Of a stretch of DNA of 64,000 nucleotides, positions 1 to 8,473 are shown piece after piece. Source of the stretch: Chitinivibrionales bacterium. Its GTDB lineage: Bacteria > Fibrobacterota > Chitinivibrionia > Chitinivibrionales > JANQEN01. The notes beneath the pieces were generated by a model, which was not told the DNA's origin, ran no database searches, and saw only the letters and a program-made list of their open reading frames with translations. The stretch is taken from the NCBI GenBank assembly GCA_028278335.1, contig JANQEN010000230.1:1-64000 (forward strand), given 5' to 3'. A program made the position numbers and the translations under genes. Every line of letters begins with the position of its first letter. Position 1 is the stretch's first letter.

Positions 1-93
1 ACCATAACGGTGCCGAACTCAACCGCCGGATGCGGAAAACCGCATGTCCGGTGGTGTGGGAGGGGGCGGTAAGAAGCCCGCCCTCCACCCGAT
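1..93 (+). mobile_element. 3' end of a group II intron (domains V and VI), class C-like
   Basis: Positions about 23-56 form a 34-nt hairpin of the group II intron domain V type: the arms CCGGATGCGG and CCGCATGTCCGG pair around a GAAAA-like loop, and the base starts with a CGC catalytic triad rather than AGC, as is known for class C introns. A GC-rich second stem follows (about 59-88), and the sequence then ends in CCACCCGAT, a typical bacterial group II intron 3' terminus at about position 93. The intron body and any reverse transcriptase lie upstream of the window. It points towards the 3' end of the glycan-degradation block. Exact 3' boundary is inferred from the consensus end. Confidence 0.75.
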
Positions 94-253
94 CCAAATT
101 CTTTATAATTATTTTTGAGAATTGCTCAAATTATTTAAAATAAAAACAATTTTAATAAAGATAATATGCGACGATGGGACTGAATTATTTCTGCGTAGAG
201 GTGTTAGTATATTAGCACAAAAAACACCAGCCCCACCAGACGCCGCATAAATT

Positions 254-685
254 TTAAGAGGTTAAAAAAAGCTTTGTAGCAATTTCTGAATCCGATTCAA
301 AGCGAACAATAAGTTGCTTAAGTAATACAATGTTGCCTCTGCTATTAATTCCATTCCACAAGACCGAGTGATCACCCTTCTCCTTTTGTCCATTCCACAA
401 TGAATCTATAAACCGTCCATTGACTGTGTAGAGGTTTATCTTGATATCCATTTCCCTTTGGAGATGATACCCAATGAGGATGGTGTTTGAAGAGTGAAGA
501 TTTGAAATATCCTTGATACAAATTTCCGGTGTGTTTGGAACAGCAGAGGATAGTTTTAAGTTGGAATCAATAGGATCATGCCACTCACCATACAGTGTGA
601 CAAAGGAAAAAATGATACACGAGAGCAACAATATCCCTGTTGATGCCTGCAAAAAGAGTTTTGAATAAGGATTTTTGTCCTTCAT
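254..685 (-). CDS. Small exported protein made of a signal anchor and a CTD-like sorting domain
   Basis: 143 residues. A hydrophobic segment at about 13-32 (LFLQASTGILLLSCIIFSFV) is followed by a short linker and, from about residue 55, a FlgD/T9SS-type sorting domain fold: an INLYTVNGRFIDSL strand pair, a HSVLWNG turn and a final basic stretch. There is no catalytic domain. It is the last gene of the minus-strand glycan-degradation block, 94 nt below the GH26-like gene at 780. The start has a purine-rich AAGGGAGGG upstream. It may be a remnant of a larger CTD enzyme or a genuine small surface protein; no specific function is known to me. Confidence 0.6.
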   Translation of the reverse strand: MKDKNPYSKLFLQASTGILLLSCIIFSFVTLYGEWHDPIDSNLKLSSAVPNTPEICIKDISNLHSSNTILIGYHLQREMDIKINLYTVNGRFIDSLWNGQKEKGDHSVLWNGINSRGNIVLLKQLIVRFESDSEIATKLFLTS

Positions 686-779
686 AAATGCATTTCCCTC
701 CCTTCAGCAAATACATTTTTAGAACTAGGTTCCTTCTTTATGTTCTGTGTGTAAAAAGCTGTGATAGTAAAGATGTAAG

Positions 780-2933
780 CTATCTTTTTACTACACATCT
801 CCTAACAGCAGTAAAGGCATCTGACTTGAACCGGAAGAGATATACGCCTGAGGGCATATTTGTGGCATCCCAGTTTGCCTGATGCGTTCCAGAATTTTGA
901 ACAGTATTAACTAACGTTTTAATCTTTTTACCATTGAGTGTATGTATAGAGAGTGTTACCGATGTTTTTTTGGGGATTGTGTAGGCAATCGTTGTGGTGG
1001 TGGAAATAGGGTTGGGAATGTTTTGGTTGAGAATGTAGTTGTGGGATAGCTGTGGTTGATTAATATGGATAGCATTTTGATAATCATTAATAAGCGAGAC
1101 ATCATCAACCCAGACAGTTGCACCAGGACAGGTACCAAACATAAAAGAGAGGCGTGCTATCTCATCTCTGTCTGCTGTGCCGGTAAAGTTGTAGGTCTTT
1201 GCCTCGGTACCAATATCAACTTCCCACATGTTGAATTTGTGCCATTCATTTTCAAAGTCCATATCATTGCCCCATTGCACATGGGTATTCATATACTGAA
1301 TGGCATTTGCCATAAAACCAACAGTAGCCTTTATCTCTTTGTCTGCGACAGCTCGAAAGGATACCCTATATTTATGGTCCTTTTTAACAAGAAACTCCTG
1401 GAACAGTTGCAGCTTCCAAATAGCAGGGTCCTTTGGTGTGGCTGTCCAGGTTACCTTGGCAGAATAGGGGCCAGTAAGTTTGCCTGTGGAATCGGTTTCA
1501 AAATCATCTTCCGCAACTTTACCGTCGTTTGCTGCTCGAAAGGTCCAGTCATTTTCAAAGGTTGTTCTAGGAAGGTCAAAGGTACCGTTTTCAATGAGGT
1601 TGATTGAATTAACCTGTTCCACTGTCAAGGAGGATGATTTCCCCCCAATATTACCAGCTCGATCAACTGCTACAACATGCACGGAAGCAGATTTACCCAC
1701 ACCCAAATCAATGATATCGTAGTAGGGGTTAATCATGTAGTCCCAGAGTTTGCCATCCTTATAGATAGTGTAGTGGGCAAATTTAGAGCCTGTATTGTCT
1801 TCAACTGGGTTCCAAACCAAACGGTTCCCATCCTTCTTTAATCCAGTAACTGCTGATGGGGGAGTGTTGTCATTGTAATCAAGGAGAGCTCTAAACTCTT
1901 GCTCGCTGGACGCGTGAAAGTAGCCAGGGTTCTCCAGTTGCTCAAAGAAATACTCCTTAACATTAGGAAATGCCTCTAATCGAGCGTCACCCCAACCAAA
2001 ACCAAGGTTGCCGGCATTCATATCCTCAATATCCCAATCCCAATTGATATAACCAAGAGCTTTGATGGTTGGTTGTTCTCCTACCATTTTATAAAGCGAT
2101 TTATACCAGTCCAAGGAGCCAGTGTTTGATCCATTCATCCACATGGGTGAGGATTCGCCAATAAGGAGTGGTTTGTTTTTTTCTGCTGCATTGGTACACA
2201 TCTCAATAGTAACCGCATGGACACCGTTATAAATATCGGCAAAACAGTCAATACCAAACCAGTCAACATACTCATCACCGGGATACCAACTCTGCATCAC
2301 CGGGGATTCTCCTGAAAGGCCAGCACACCAGACAGTGGCTATCTCAAGGTTTGATTCCTTAATCTTTTTTGCCACTCGCTGAAAGCAAGCTATATAACCG
2401 GCTGTATCTCGATTGTTACCGCCATATTTTTTATAGATGTTGTTAAATTCGTAGCCGATTCTCACATAGCAAGGGATTGCAAGATACTCGAAACCTTTGA
2501 TGAAGTTATCCAACTCCTTTTCCATGGTTCCCGCGTTAATCTGCTTGTAATCATGTTCAATTTTAAATCCAATTTGTGGCAGTACATAGTATCCCTGTCT
2601 ATGGTAGCGCATGATCTTCTCTTTAAGGTCATTAGACCAGTTTGGTCGCATATGCCAGGGGTCAACATAATCCATGAAGATGACCGGTTTTTGGCCTTCC
2701 GGAGCAGTTTTCCAGTAATTATCAAAGGAGTTAGCACAGGCACAACCATCTTGACCTGCGCCACTGAGAGTAACTCCTTTGGGATCCAATATGGTCTTCG
2801 AGTTAGCCCTCTCTTCGAAGTTCTGTGCATAGAGAGAGATGATAAAAGCGATAAGTAGAAGTATTGCTTTTCTTACTCTGCTTGGTAAAAAGTTACCAAT
2901 TGTTGCTTTCCCATTACTTTCGGCTAACACCAT
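780..2933 (-). CDS. Secreted GH26-like (clan GH-A) glycoside hydrolase, GH-FN3-CBM-CTD
   Basis: 717 residues. Signal segment at about 20-37 behind a long basic N-region; the ATG at 2933 has AGAGG 8 nt upstream and lies 4 nt from the preceding stop, so this start is kept. The catalytic domain (about 45-360) shows RIGYEFNN near 160 (probable acid/base Glu), YPGDEYVDW near 221, GESSP near 259 (probable nucleophile Glu) and NWDWD near 299, the layout of GH26 and relatives. An FN3-like domain follows (PSAVTGLKKDG...HYTIYKDGKLWDY, about 355-440), then a CBM4/9-like jelly roll (about 450-630, ending VWVDDVSL) and a C-terminal sorting domain ending in PSGVYLFRF plus basic residues. It is a tandem paralogue of the next gene upstream. 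Substrate is inferred from GH81 neighbours (beta-1,3-glycan); mannan or beta-1,3-xylan remain possible. Confidence 0.85.
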   Translation of the reverse strand: MVLAESNGKATIGNFLPSRVRKAILLLIAFIISLYAQNFEERANSKTILDPKGVTLSGAGQDGCACANSFDNYWKTAPEGQKPVIFMDYVDPWHMRPNWSNDLKEKIMRYHRQGYYVLPQIGFKIEHDYKQINAGTMEKELDNFIKGFEYLAIPCYVRIGYEFNNIYKKYGGNNRDTAGYIACFQRVAKKIKESNLEIATVWCAGLSGESPVMQSWYPGDEYVDWFGIDCFADIYNGVHAVTIEMCTNAAEKNKPLLIGESSPMWMNGSNTGSLDWYKSLYKMVGEQPTIKALGYINWDWDIEDMNAGNLGFGWGDARLEAFPNVKEYFFEQLENPGYFHASSEQEFRALLDYNDNTPPSAVTGLKKDGNRLVWNPVEDNTGSKFAHYTIYKDGKLWDYMINPYYDIIDLGVGKSASVHVVAVDRAGNIGGKSSSLTVEQVNSINLIENGTFDLPRTTFENDWTFRAANDGKVAEDDFETDSTGKLTGPYSAKVTWTATPKDPAIWKLQLFQEFLVKKDHKYRVSFRAVADKEIKATVGFMANAIQYMNTHVQWGNDMDFENEWHKFNMWEVDIGTEAKTYNFTGTADRDEIARLSFMFGTCPGATVWVDDVSLINDYQNAIHINQPQLSHNYILNQNIPNPISTTTTIAYTIPKKTSVTLSIHTLNGKKIKTLVNTVQNSGTHQANWDATNMPSGVYLFRFKSDAFTAVRRCVVKR

Positions 2934-2937
2934 GTGA

Positions 2938-5058
2938 TTACCTCTTGATTAAACATTTTTTGGTTAGGGAATGTGTCTTTGTCTGTAATCGATAGAGATA
3001 GATACCAGAGGGCAATCCCTCTGTGTTCCATTGTTTTGTATAGGTACCGGCAGATTGCTGTTTGCTCATCAAAGTGGTTACCTTTCGGCCGTTTAAACGG
3101 TGTATGGAAAGTGTCACAAAGGATTTATTAGGTACTACATAGGTTATTGCAGTTGTTTTTGAAATTGGGTTAGGGACATTTTGATGTAGCTGGTAGCCAT
3201 GCATAGAAGAAACTGGATTGCTTTGAATACGCGAAGAGCCCCGAATAATTGCCGTAACATCATCAACCCAAACGGTGGTTGGTGTTTCAGAATTACCAAA
3301 CATAAAAGTGAGTCGTGCTATGTCCTGTCTGTCTGCGGTACCACTGAATTTATACTCCTTTGCATCAGTGCCAATTTCAATCTCCCACATGTTGAATTTA
3401 TGCCACTCGTTTTCAAAGTCAAGGTCATTACCCCACATGTAATGGGTGTTCATAAAGTCAATTGAATTGGCAATAAAACCAACCGTTGCCGATATGGGGT
3501 CTTTGGCACGTAATTTAAAGGAGAAGTCTATTTTATCGCCATTCTCAACGGGAAACTCTTGATAAAATTGAATCTTCCAAACCTTTGGGTTTGTTGGTAG
3601 CTTGTCCCAGTCAACCTCACCAGCATAGGGGCCAGTGATCATACCTGAGTCGTTGATAACAAACTTATCATCGGAAACGCCACCATCATTGGCTGTGCGA
3701 AAGGTCCAGTCAAAGCCAATACTGGTCATGGGAAAGTCAAAATTACCATTTTCAATCAAATTAATTTTATTTAATTGCTTAACATTGAGTGAATTAGACT
3801 TTGCCCCTTCATTTCCTGCACGGTCAACAGCAAGAACTTGAACAGCGACGCCATCACCAAGTCCCAAGTCTCGCACTGGATACTTGGTTCCGACAATGTA
3901 ATCCCATAACTTTTTGTCCTTATATATTGTGTAATGGGCGAGTTTGGAACCTTCATTATCATTGACATCATTCCACACGAGGCTGTCACCTTCACGTTTT
4001 AAACCGGTGACAGCTGCTGGTGGAACCTTGTCGTCATAATCAAGCAATGCTCTGAACTCTTTTTCACTTGATGCATGAAAATATCCGGGATTCTCTAACT
4101 GTTCAAAAAAGTAGTCCTTGATTTTAGGGAAGGCTTCTAATCGGGCATCACCCCAGCCAAATCCCATGTTTCCAGCAATCATATCCTCAACATCCCAATC
4201 CCAGTTGATGTAGCCCAATGCTTTAATGGTTGGTTGTTCACCGACCATTTTGTAAAGGGTTTCAAACCAGTCAAGCGACCCGGTGTTTGATCCATTAAGC
4301 CATTGGGGTGAAGATTCACCAATTAACACCGGTTTGTTTCGTTCAACCGCGGCTGTTACCATTTCAATGGTTATCGCATGCTGACCACCATAGATATCAC
4401 TAAAGGTATTAAAGCCATACCAGTCAACATATTCATCTCCGGGGTACCACTCCTCAATGAGATTGGTTTCTCCAGAGAGACTGGCATCCCAAACTGTGGC
4501 AACTTCGATTCCTGCCTCTTTAATTTTACTGGCAAGAACCTGAAAACATTTTATATACCCCTCGGGATCACGGTTATTTCCACCATAAAGCTTGCCACCA
4601 TTATTGAACTCGTAACCAATCCGCAAATACATGGGAATACCAAGATATTTTAATCCGGCAATAAAGTTATCGATCTCCTTTTCCATATTACCAGCACCAA
4701 TATCTTTATATTGATGTTCAATATTTAAGCCCATTTGAGGAATGACATAAAAGCCCTGTCGATGGTACCGTAGCAGTTTTGATTTTAAATCATTGGACCA
4801 ATCGGGGCGCATGTTCCAAATATCCATGTAATCCATATAGAGTACCGGTTTTTGGCCCTCGGGAGCTGTTCGCCAGTAATTATCAAAGGAATTGTAGCAT
4901 ACAACACCATCCTGTCCAGCACCACTTAAACAGACACCCTTGGGATCCAAAAGGGCTGGGGAGTCTCTTCTCTTTTCAAACTCCTGAGCAGACAGTGTGG
5001 ACAAGAGAAAACAGAGTATTAAGATTAGCAGTTCGCATTTCCTTCTTTTTGACAACAT
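2938..5058 (-). CDS. Secreted GH26-like (clan GH-A) glycoside hydrolase, GH-FN3-CBM-CTD
   Basis: 706 residues with a clear signal peptide (KCELLILILCFLLSTLSA) and a strong AAAGGAGAG ribosome binding site. Architecture and motifs match the adjacent downstream gene: RIGYEFNN near 149, YPGDEYVDW near 209, GESSP near 248, NWDWD, GWGDARLEAFP, then FN3-like, CBM4/9-like (ending VWVDDVTAI) and CTD (PSGIYLYRL). The two proteins are collinear with long identical stretches, so they are a recent tandem duplicate. The stop is 4 nt before the next start, indicating co-transcription and probably translational coupling. Secretion through a T9SS-like route and surface attachment are inferred from the CTD. 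Confidence 0.86.
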   Translation of the reverse strand: MLSKRRKCELLILILCFLLSTLSAQEFEKRRDSPALLDPKGVCLSGAGQDGVVCYNSFDNYWRTAPEGQKPVLYMDYMDIWNMRPDWSNDLKSKLLRYHRQGFYVIPQMGLNIEHQYKDIGAGNMEKEIDNFIAGLKYLGIPMYLRIGYEFNNGGKLYGGNNRDPEGYIKCFQVLASKIKEAGIEVATVWDASLSGETNLIEEWYPGDEYVDWYGFNTFSDIYGGQHAITIEMVTAAVERNKPVLIGESSPQWLNGSNTGSLDWFETLYKMVGEQPTIKALGYINWDWDVEDMIAGNMGFGWGDARLEAFPKIKDYFFEQLENPGYFHASSEKEFRALLDYDDKVPPAAVTGLKREGDSLVWNDVNDNEGSKLAHYTIYKDKKLWDYIVGTKYPVRDLGLGDGVAVQVLAVDRAGNEGAKSNSLNVKQLNKINLIENGNFDFPMTSIGFDWTFRTANDGGVSDDKFVINDSGMITGPYAGEVDWDKLPTNPKVWKIQFYQEFPVENGDKIDFSFKLRAKDPISATVGFIANSIDFMNTHYMWGNDLDFENEWHKFNMWEIEIGTDAKEYKFSGTADRQDIARLTFMFGNSETPTTVWVDDVTAIIRGSSRIQSNPVSSMHGYQLHQNVPNPISKTTAITYVVPNKSFVTLSIHRLNGRKVTTLMSKQQSAGTYTKQWNTEGLPSGIYLYRLQTKTHSLTKKCLIKR

Positions 5059-5071
5059 AGGGTACTCTCCT

Positions 5072-8000
5072 TTATTGTAATGCTATAAATTTCTGAAATT
5101 TTCTTTGATTCCCATTGGTGAACTTAAAGAAATAGATTCCCGAAGAATAGGGTGACATATCATAGATTAGAGAATGATTTCCATGATTCTCTGTTGTATT
5201 CAATACTCTATCAATGAGCTTACCATTTACTGAATAGAGGTCAATGGAGACCCGTCCCTTTTTGGGTAAAGCATACTGCACAAAAGCTTTTTTTGTTTGA
5301 AAGAGGGAATTAACCCTAAACTGAAGAGTGTGATTACCGTGTAAGAGGGGGGTAGGTTTCTCCTGTATGGCAATAACCTGATCTCCCGCAAAGATTTTGA
5401 ATTCCTTAAGTTGATACGTGTAGCCTTCGCCAATAGCGCCCACAGTAAAGGTAAAAACATCACTAAATTGTTGGTTATTATTTGCATCGACGTATTTATA
5501 CTTAAAGGACAACTCCATACCAGGCTTTACATCGGGTACTTGTGCTTTAACAGCATAGGGCTGATTCGGCTGACAGGTGTAATAGTTATCACTGTTAATA
5601 GCGATGAATATATCAGCTTTACGATCAAGCGTGGTCGGCACAAAGGTGATTGTAGGATCAAGACTATCCGTGGAAACACGGGCAACAAAATTACCGGAAC
5701 CATCCTTAAATTCGCCGCTGAGGTTGTTTCCCTTTGAGGTAATGACTCGTACATGTTGTCCATTTATTGGTTTTGTGGCAAAGAGTGTATCCTTCTTTCC
5801 ATTGCCCGCTTTTACATCAGCAAGCACATCAAATTGAGCAAAATCAGCACTGTTGGAAACTTGAATCTGGTAATCTTTGCCAAATTCCTCTTTCCAGGAG
5901 AGATAGACCAGATTAATTTTCTGTTTTCCCCCAAGGTCAATTGCTGCCCACTCTGATTCTTTATTAAATTTGCTGGCCCAATAGGTAGAGTCATTGTTGT
6001 CATTAATGTTCTTTGCTGCACCACTTCGGGTTGAGGAGACACTAGCCGTTCCTTTGCGACCGATTTCTGCAAAGACCGTCACATCAATAGTGCTGGTGCC
6101 TTTTTTGCCTTCATTATCGGTTACCGTTAATGTTATGGCATGTTTTTTTCCAGCAGTTAGTGTTACCTCTGCTCGTTTTCCCTTGGCAAGTTCAACACCA
6201 CCTGATGTCCAAACATGACTGGTGATTGTTCCATTGAAATCCTCACTCAGAGATCCATCAAGGGCAATCGTTTCTTTGTCATCAGCATTATAGTCCACCA
6301 CGTGCTTTGGCGCAATGGGATCTGATATGATTGCCACAGGGCTACCATTGGTGACAACCACTCTAGCCTTGTCCTTGGCAATGTTATCATCATTATCCTT
6401 TATTTCCAATTCGATGAAATGTATACCACTGTTAAGGGTAATTGTTGGTTTTACTCCCTCGGCTATTTTATTTCCCTTCTCTTTCCAGGTATAAGAAACA
6501 ATTGAGCCATTGTCACTTGATTTTGAAGCATCAAGGACAACCTTCTCACTGCCGTTATCATCTAAATCAAGCACTATTGTGTCACGCCCTGCATGGGCAA
6601 CAGGATGGAGTGGATTAACTTCTGCACGAACAGATACATCGTCAATCCAAATTTTGGTTGGTTCTGTTTTCCCCATCATAAAGGAAAGGCGAGCTGTTTC
6701 TGTGTGAGGTGCTTTTGATTTAAACTCATAACTTTTAACTTCCGGTCCAACCGTTACGTCAAAAATGTCATAGAATTCCCATTCCGTATCAAAATTTGGA
6801 TCCCGCCCTGCAGGGAAATGAGTATGATCTGAATTGACATGATGATCCATAAAATACAGTTTAAAGCTTCGCTCTTCTGCGGCCTTTGCTTTAAAAGAGA
6901 TTTTGTATTCTTGACCCTCTTGCACCTGAAAGCATTGGAAAAGTTGTACTTTCCAATCCTTAGGATACTCTTTGGGCAAGGAACGCCACCAGTTATTCAT
7001 TTCTGGCTTTAATTGTTCATCCACCAAGTAACAGGAATATTTTCCTGTTATTTGGCTGGTGGAATCAATAATAATATCATCGGGTGGTGATTTTGCGTTA
7101 CCATCCTGTGAACCCATCCACTTCCAATCAACCGCGACACTCGTTGCTGGATAGTTAAACTCACCATCCCATAATAGTTCGTAGGATTTATCTAAAGCAA
7201 CTTCAACAGTCCGTGATTTTGGGCTTTCATTTCCTGCACGGTCCATTGCTGAAACTTGAACATCTGCACGAATACCTTGGTAAAAGTCTTGCATGGGGTA
7301 TTTGTTACCAATAATATAATCCCACAATTTACCATCTTTGTAGATAGTGTAATGGGCCAATCCAGATTCACCAACATCAGTGACTGGATCCCAGGTAAGA
7401 AACTCGCCCTCTCTTTTGACATTGGTAACCGGCGGTGGTGCTGCATCATCATTGTAAAAGAATAATTTTCGGGTAGCACTCTCTGAGGAGGCGTGGAAGT
7501 AAAGCGGATCTGAAAGTTCTTTAAAAAACTTGTCCTTCACGGAGCCGGGCATTTGTAAACGGGAATCACCCCAAGGGAACATACCATTGCCACCAACCAT
7601 ATCCTGGACATCCCAGTCCCAATTGATGTAGCACATCTGTTTAATAGTTGGCTGATCAGCTATCATTTTAAAATAAACGCCATACCAACTCCAGTCATTG
7701 TAAGTGACTTGGTTAATTTTCATTGGTGATGCTTCACCAACCATAACGGGGATTTTGCGAGCAGCAGCTTCACGACACATTTCAAGCATAAGCCCATGTT
7801 GTCCACCGGCAATATCACTAAAGGTGTTAAAACCCATCCAGTCAACCCATTCATCACCGGGATAAAATTCCATACAGCCATGGCCAGAGAGGCTAATATC
7901 AAAGGTGCAGGCAACTTCTAAGTTGGCATCTTTTATCTTTTTTGCAATCACCGTGAACACTTGGGCAAACTGTTGTGGTGTATAGGGGGTAAGCCAGGGA

Positions 8001-8458
8001 TCACCGGGAAAGTTATTAAATTCATAACCAATCCGTATAAAACAGGGAATTGCTAAATATTTCAATCCCTCTACCAAATTGTCCAGTTCGTCATCCTGTG
8101 AGCCGTCTAAATACTGTTGCCATATGTAAAAGACATTGATACCGAATTGGGGAAGGACATAGTACCCTTTTCTATGGAATTTAAGTAACTCTTGTTTTAA
8201 CTCAATTGACCAACGCTCGTTCATGTTCCAGGTATCATAATAATCCATAAAGACATTAGGCTTTTGATCGTCCGGTGCTATGGCCCAGTAGTTTTCAAAA
8301 CCATCAAATCCGGTGGTTCCAGCTTGACCTGCAGCATGCCAAATACGATCCCTTAATTCAAGTATTTTGCCTGAATTGGTTCGCTTATCCATACTTGTGA
8401 TAGAACATGTTATCAATATGATAATCAATAAAATAGTGTTTGTCTTAAATGCCTTCAT
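5072..8458 (-). CDS. Large modular GH26-like hydrolase with FN3, CBM, two PKD, discoidin domain and CTD
   Basis: 1128 residues. Short signal peptide (NTILLIIILITCSITS); AGGAG upstream of the ATG. Order of parts: GH26-like catalytic domain about 25-330 (RIGYEFNN near 144, YPGDEWVDW near 201, GEASP near 241, NWDWDVQDM near 282), FN3-like about 339-419, CBM4/9-like about 426-612 (ending IWIDDVSV), PKD-like domains about 616-704 and 709-794 (SYTWKEKGN, SHVWTSGG), an F5/8-type (discoidin/CBM32-like) domain about 798-912 with VSSTRSG and EWAAIDLGG, another beta-sandwich about 936-1022 (FTFTVG), and a CTD ending SSGIYFFKF. It has a near-twin at 11229-14612. The many binding modules suggest an insoluble or cell-wall-embedded substrate. 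Confidence 0.85.
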   Translation of the reverse strand: MKAFKTNTILLIIILITCSITSMDKRTNSGKILELRDRIWHAAGQAGTTGFDGFENYWAIAPDDQKPNVFMDYYDTWNMNERWSIELKQELLKFHRKGYYVLPQFGINVFYIWQQYLDGSQDDELDNLVEGLKYLAIPCFIRIGYEFNNFPGDPWLTPYTPQQFAQVFTVIAKKIKDANLEVACTFDISLSGHGCMEFYPGDEWVDWMGFNTFSDIAGGQHGLMLEMCREAAARKIPVMVGEASPMKINQVTYNDWSWYGVYFKMIADQPTIKQMCYINWDWDVQDMVGGNGMFPWGDSRLQMPGSVKDKFFKELSDPLYFHASSESATRKLFFYNDDAAPPPVTNVKREGEFLTWDPVTDVGESGLAHYTIYKDGKLWDYIIGNKYPMQDFYQGIRADVQVSAMDRAGNESPKSRTVEVALDKSYELLWDGEFNYPATSVAVDWKWMGSQDGNAKSPPDDIIIDSTSQITGKYSCYLVDEQLKPEMNNWWRSLPKEYPKDWKVQLFQCFQVQEGQEYKISFKAKAAEERSFKLYFMDHHVNSDHTHFPAGRDPNFDTEWEFYDIFDVTVGPEVKSYEFKSKAPHTETARLSFMMGKTEPTKIWIDDVSVRAEVNPLHPVAHAGRDTIVLDLDDNGSEKVVLDASKSSDNGSIVSYTWKEKGNKIAEGVKPTITLNSGIHFIELEIKDNDDNIAKDKARVVVTNGSPVAIISDPIAPKHVVDYNADDKETIALDGSLSEDFNGTITSHVWTSGGVELAKGKRAEVTLTAGKKHAITLTVTDNEGKKGTSTIDVTVFAEIGRKGTASVSSTRSGAAKNINDNNDSTYWASKFNKESEWAAIDLGGKQKINLVYLSWKEEFGKDYQIQVSNSADFAQFDVLADVKAGNGKKDTLFATKPINGQHVRVITSKGNNLSGEFKDGSGNFVARVSTDSLDPTITFVPTTLDRKADIFIAINSDNYYTCQPNQPYAVKAQVPDVKPGMELSFKYKYVDANNNQQFSDVFTFTVGAIGEGYTYQLKEFKIFAGDQVIAIQEKPTPLLHGNHTLQFRVNSLFQTKKAFVQYALPKKGRVSIDLYSVNGKLIDRVLNTTENHGNHSLIYDMSPYSSGIYFFKFTNGNQRKFQKFIALQ

Positions 8459-8473
8459 GTAATCTCCTAACCA

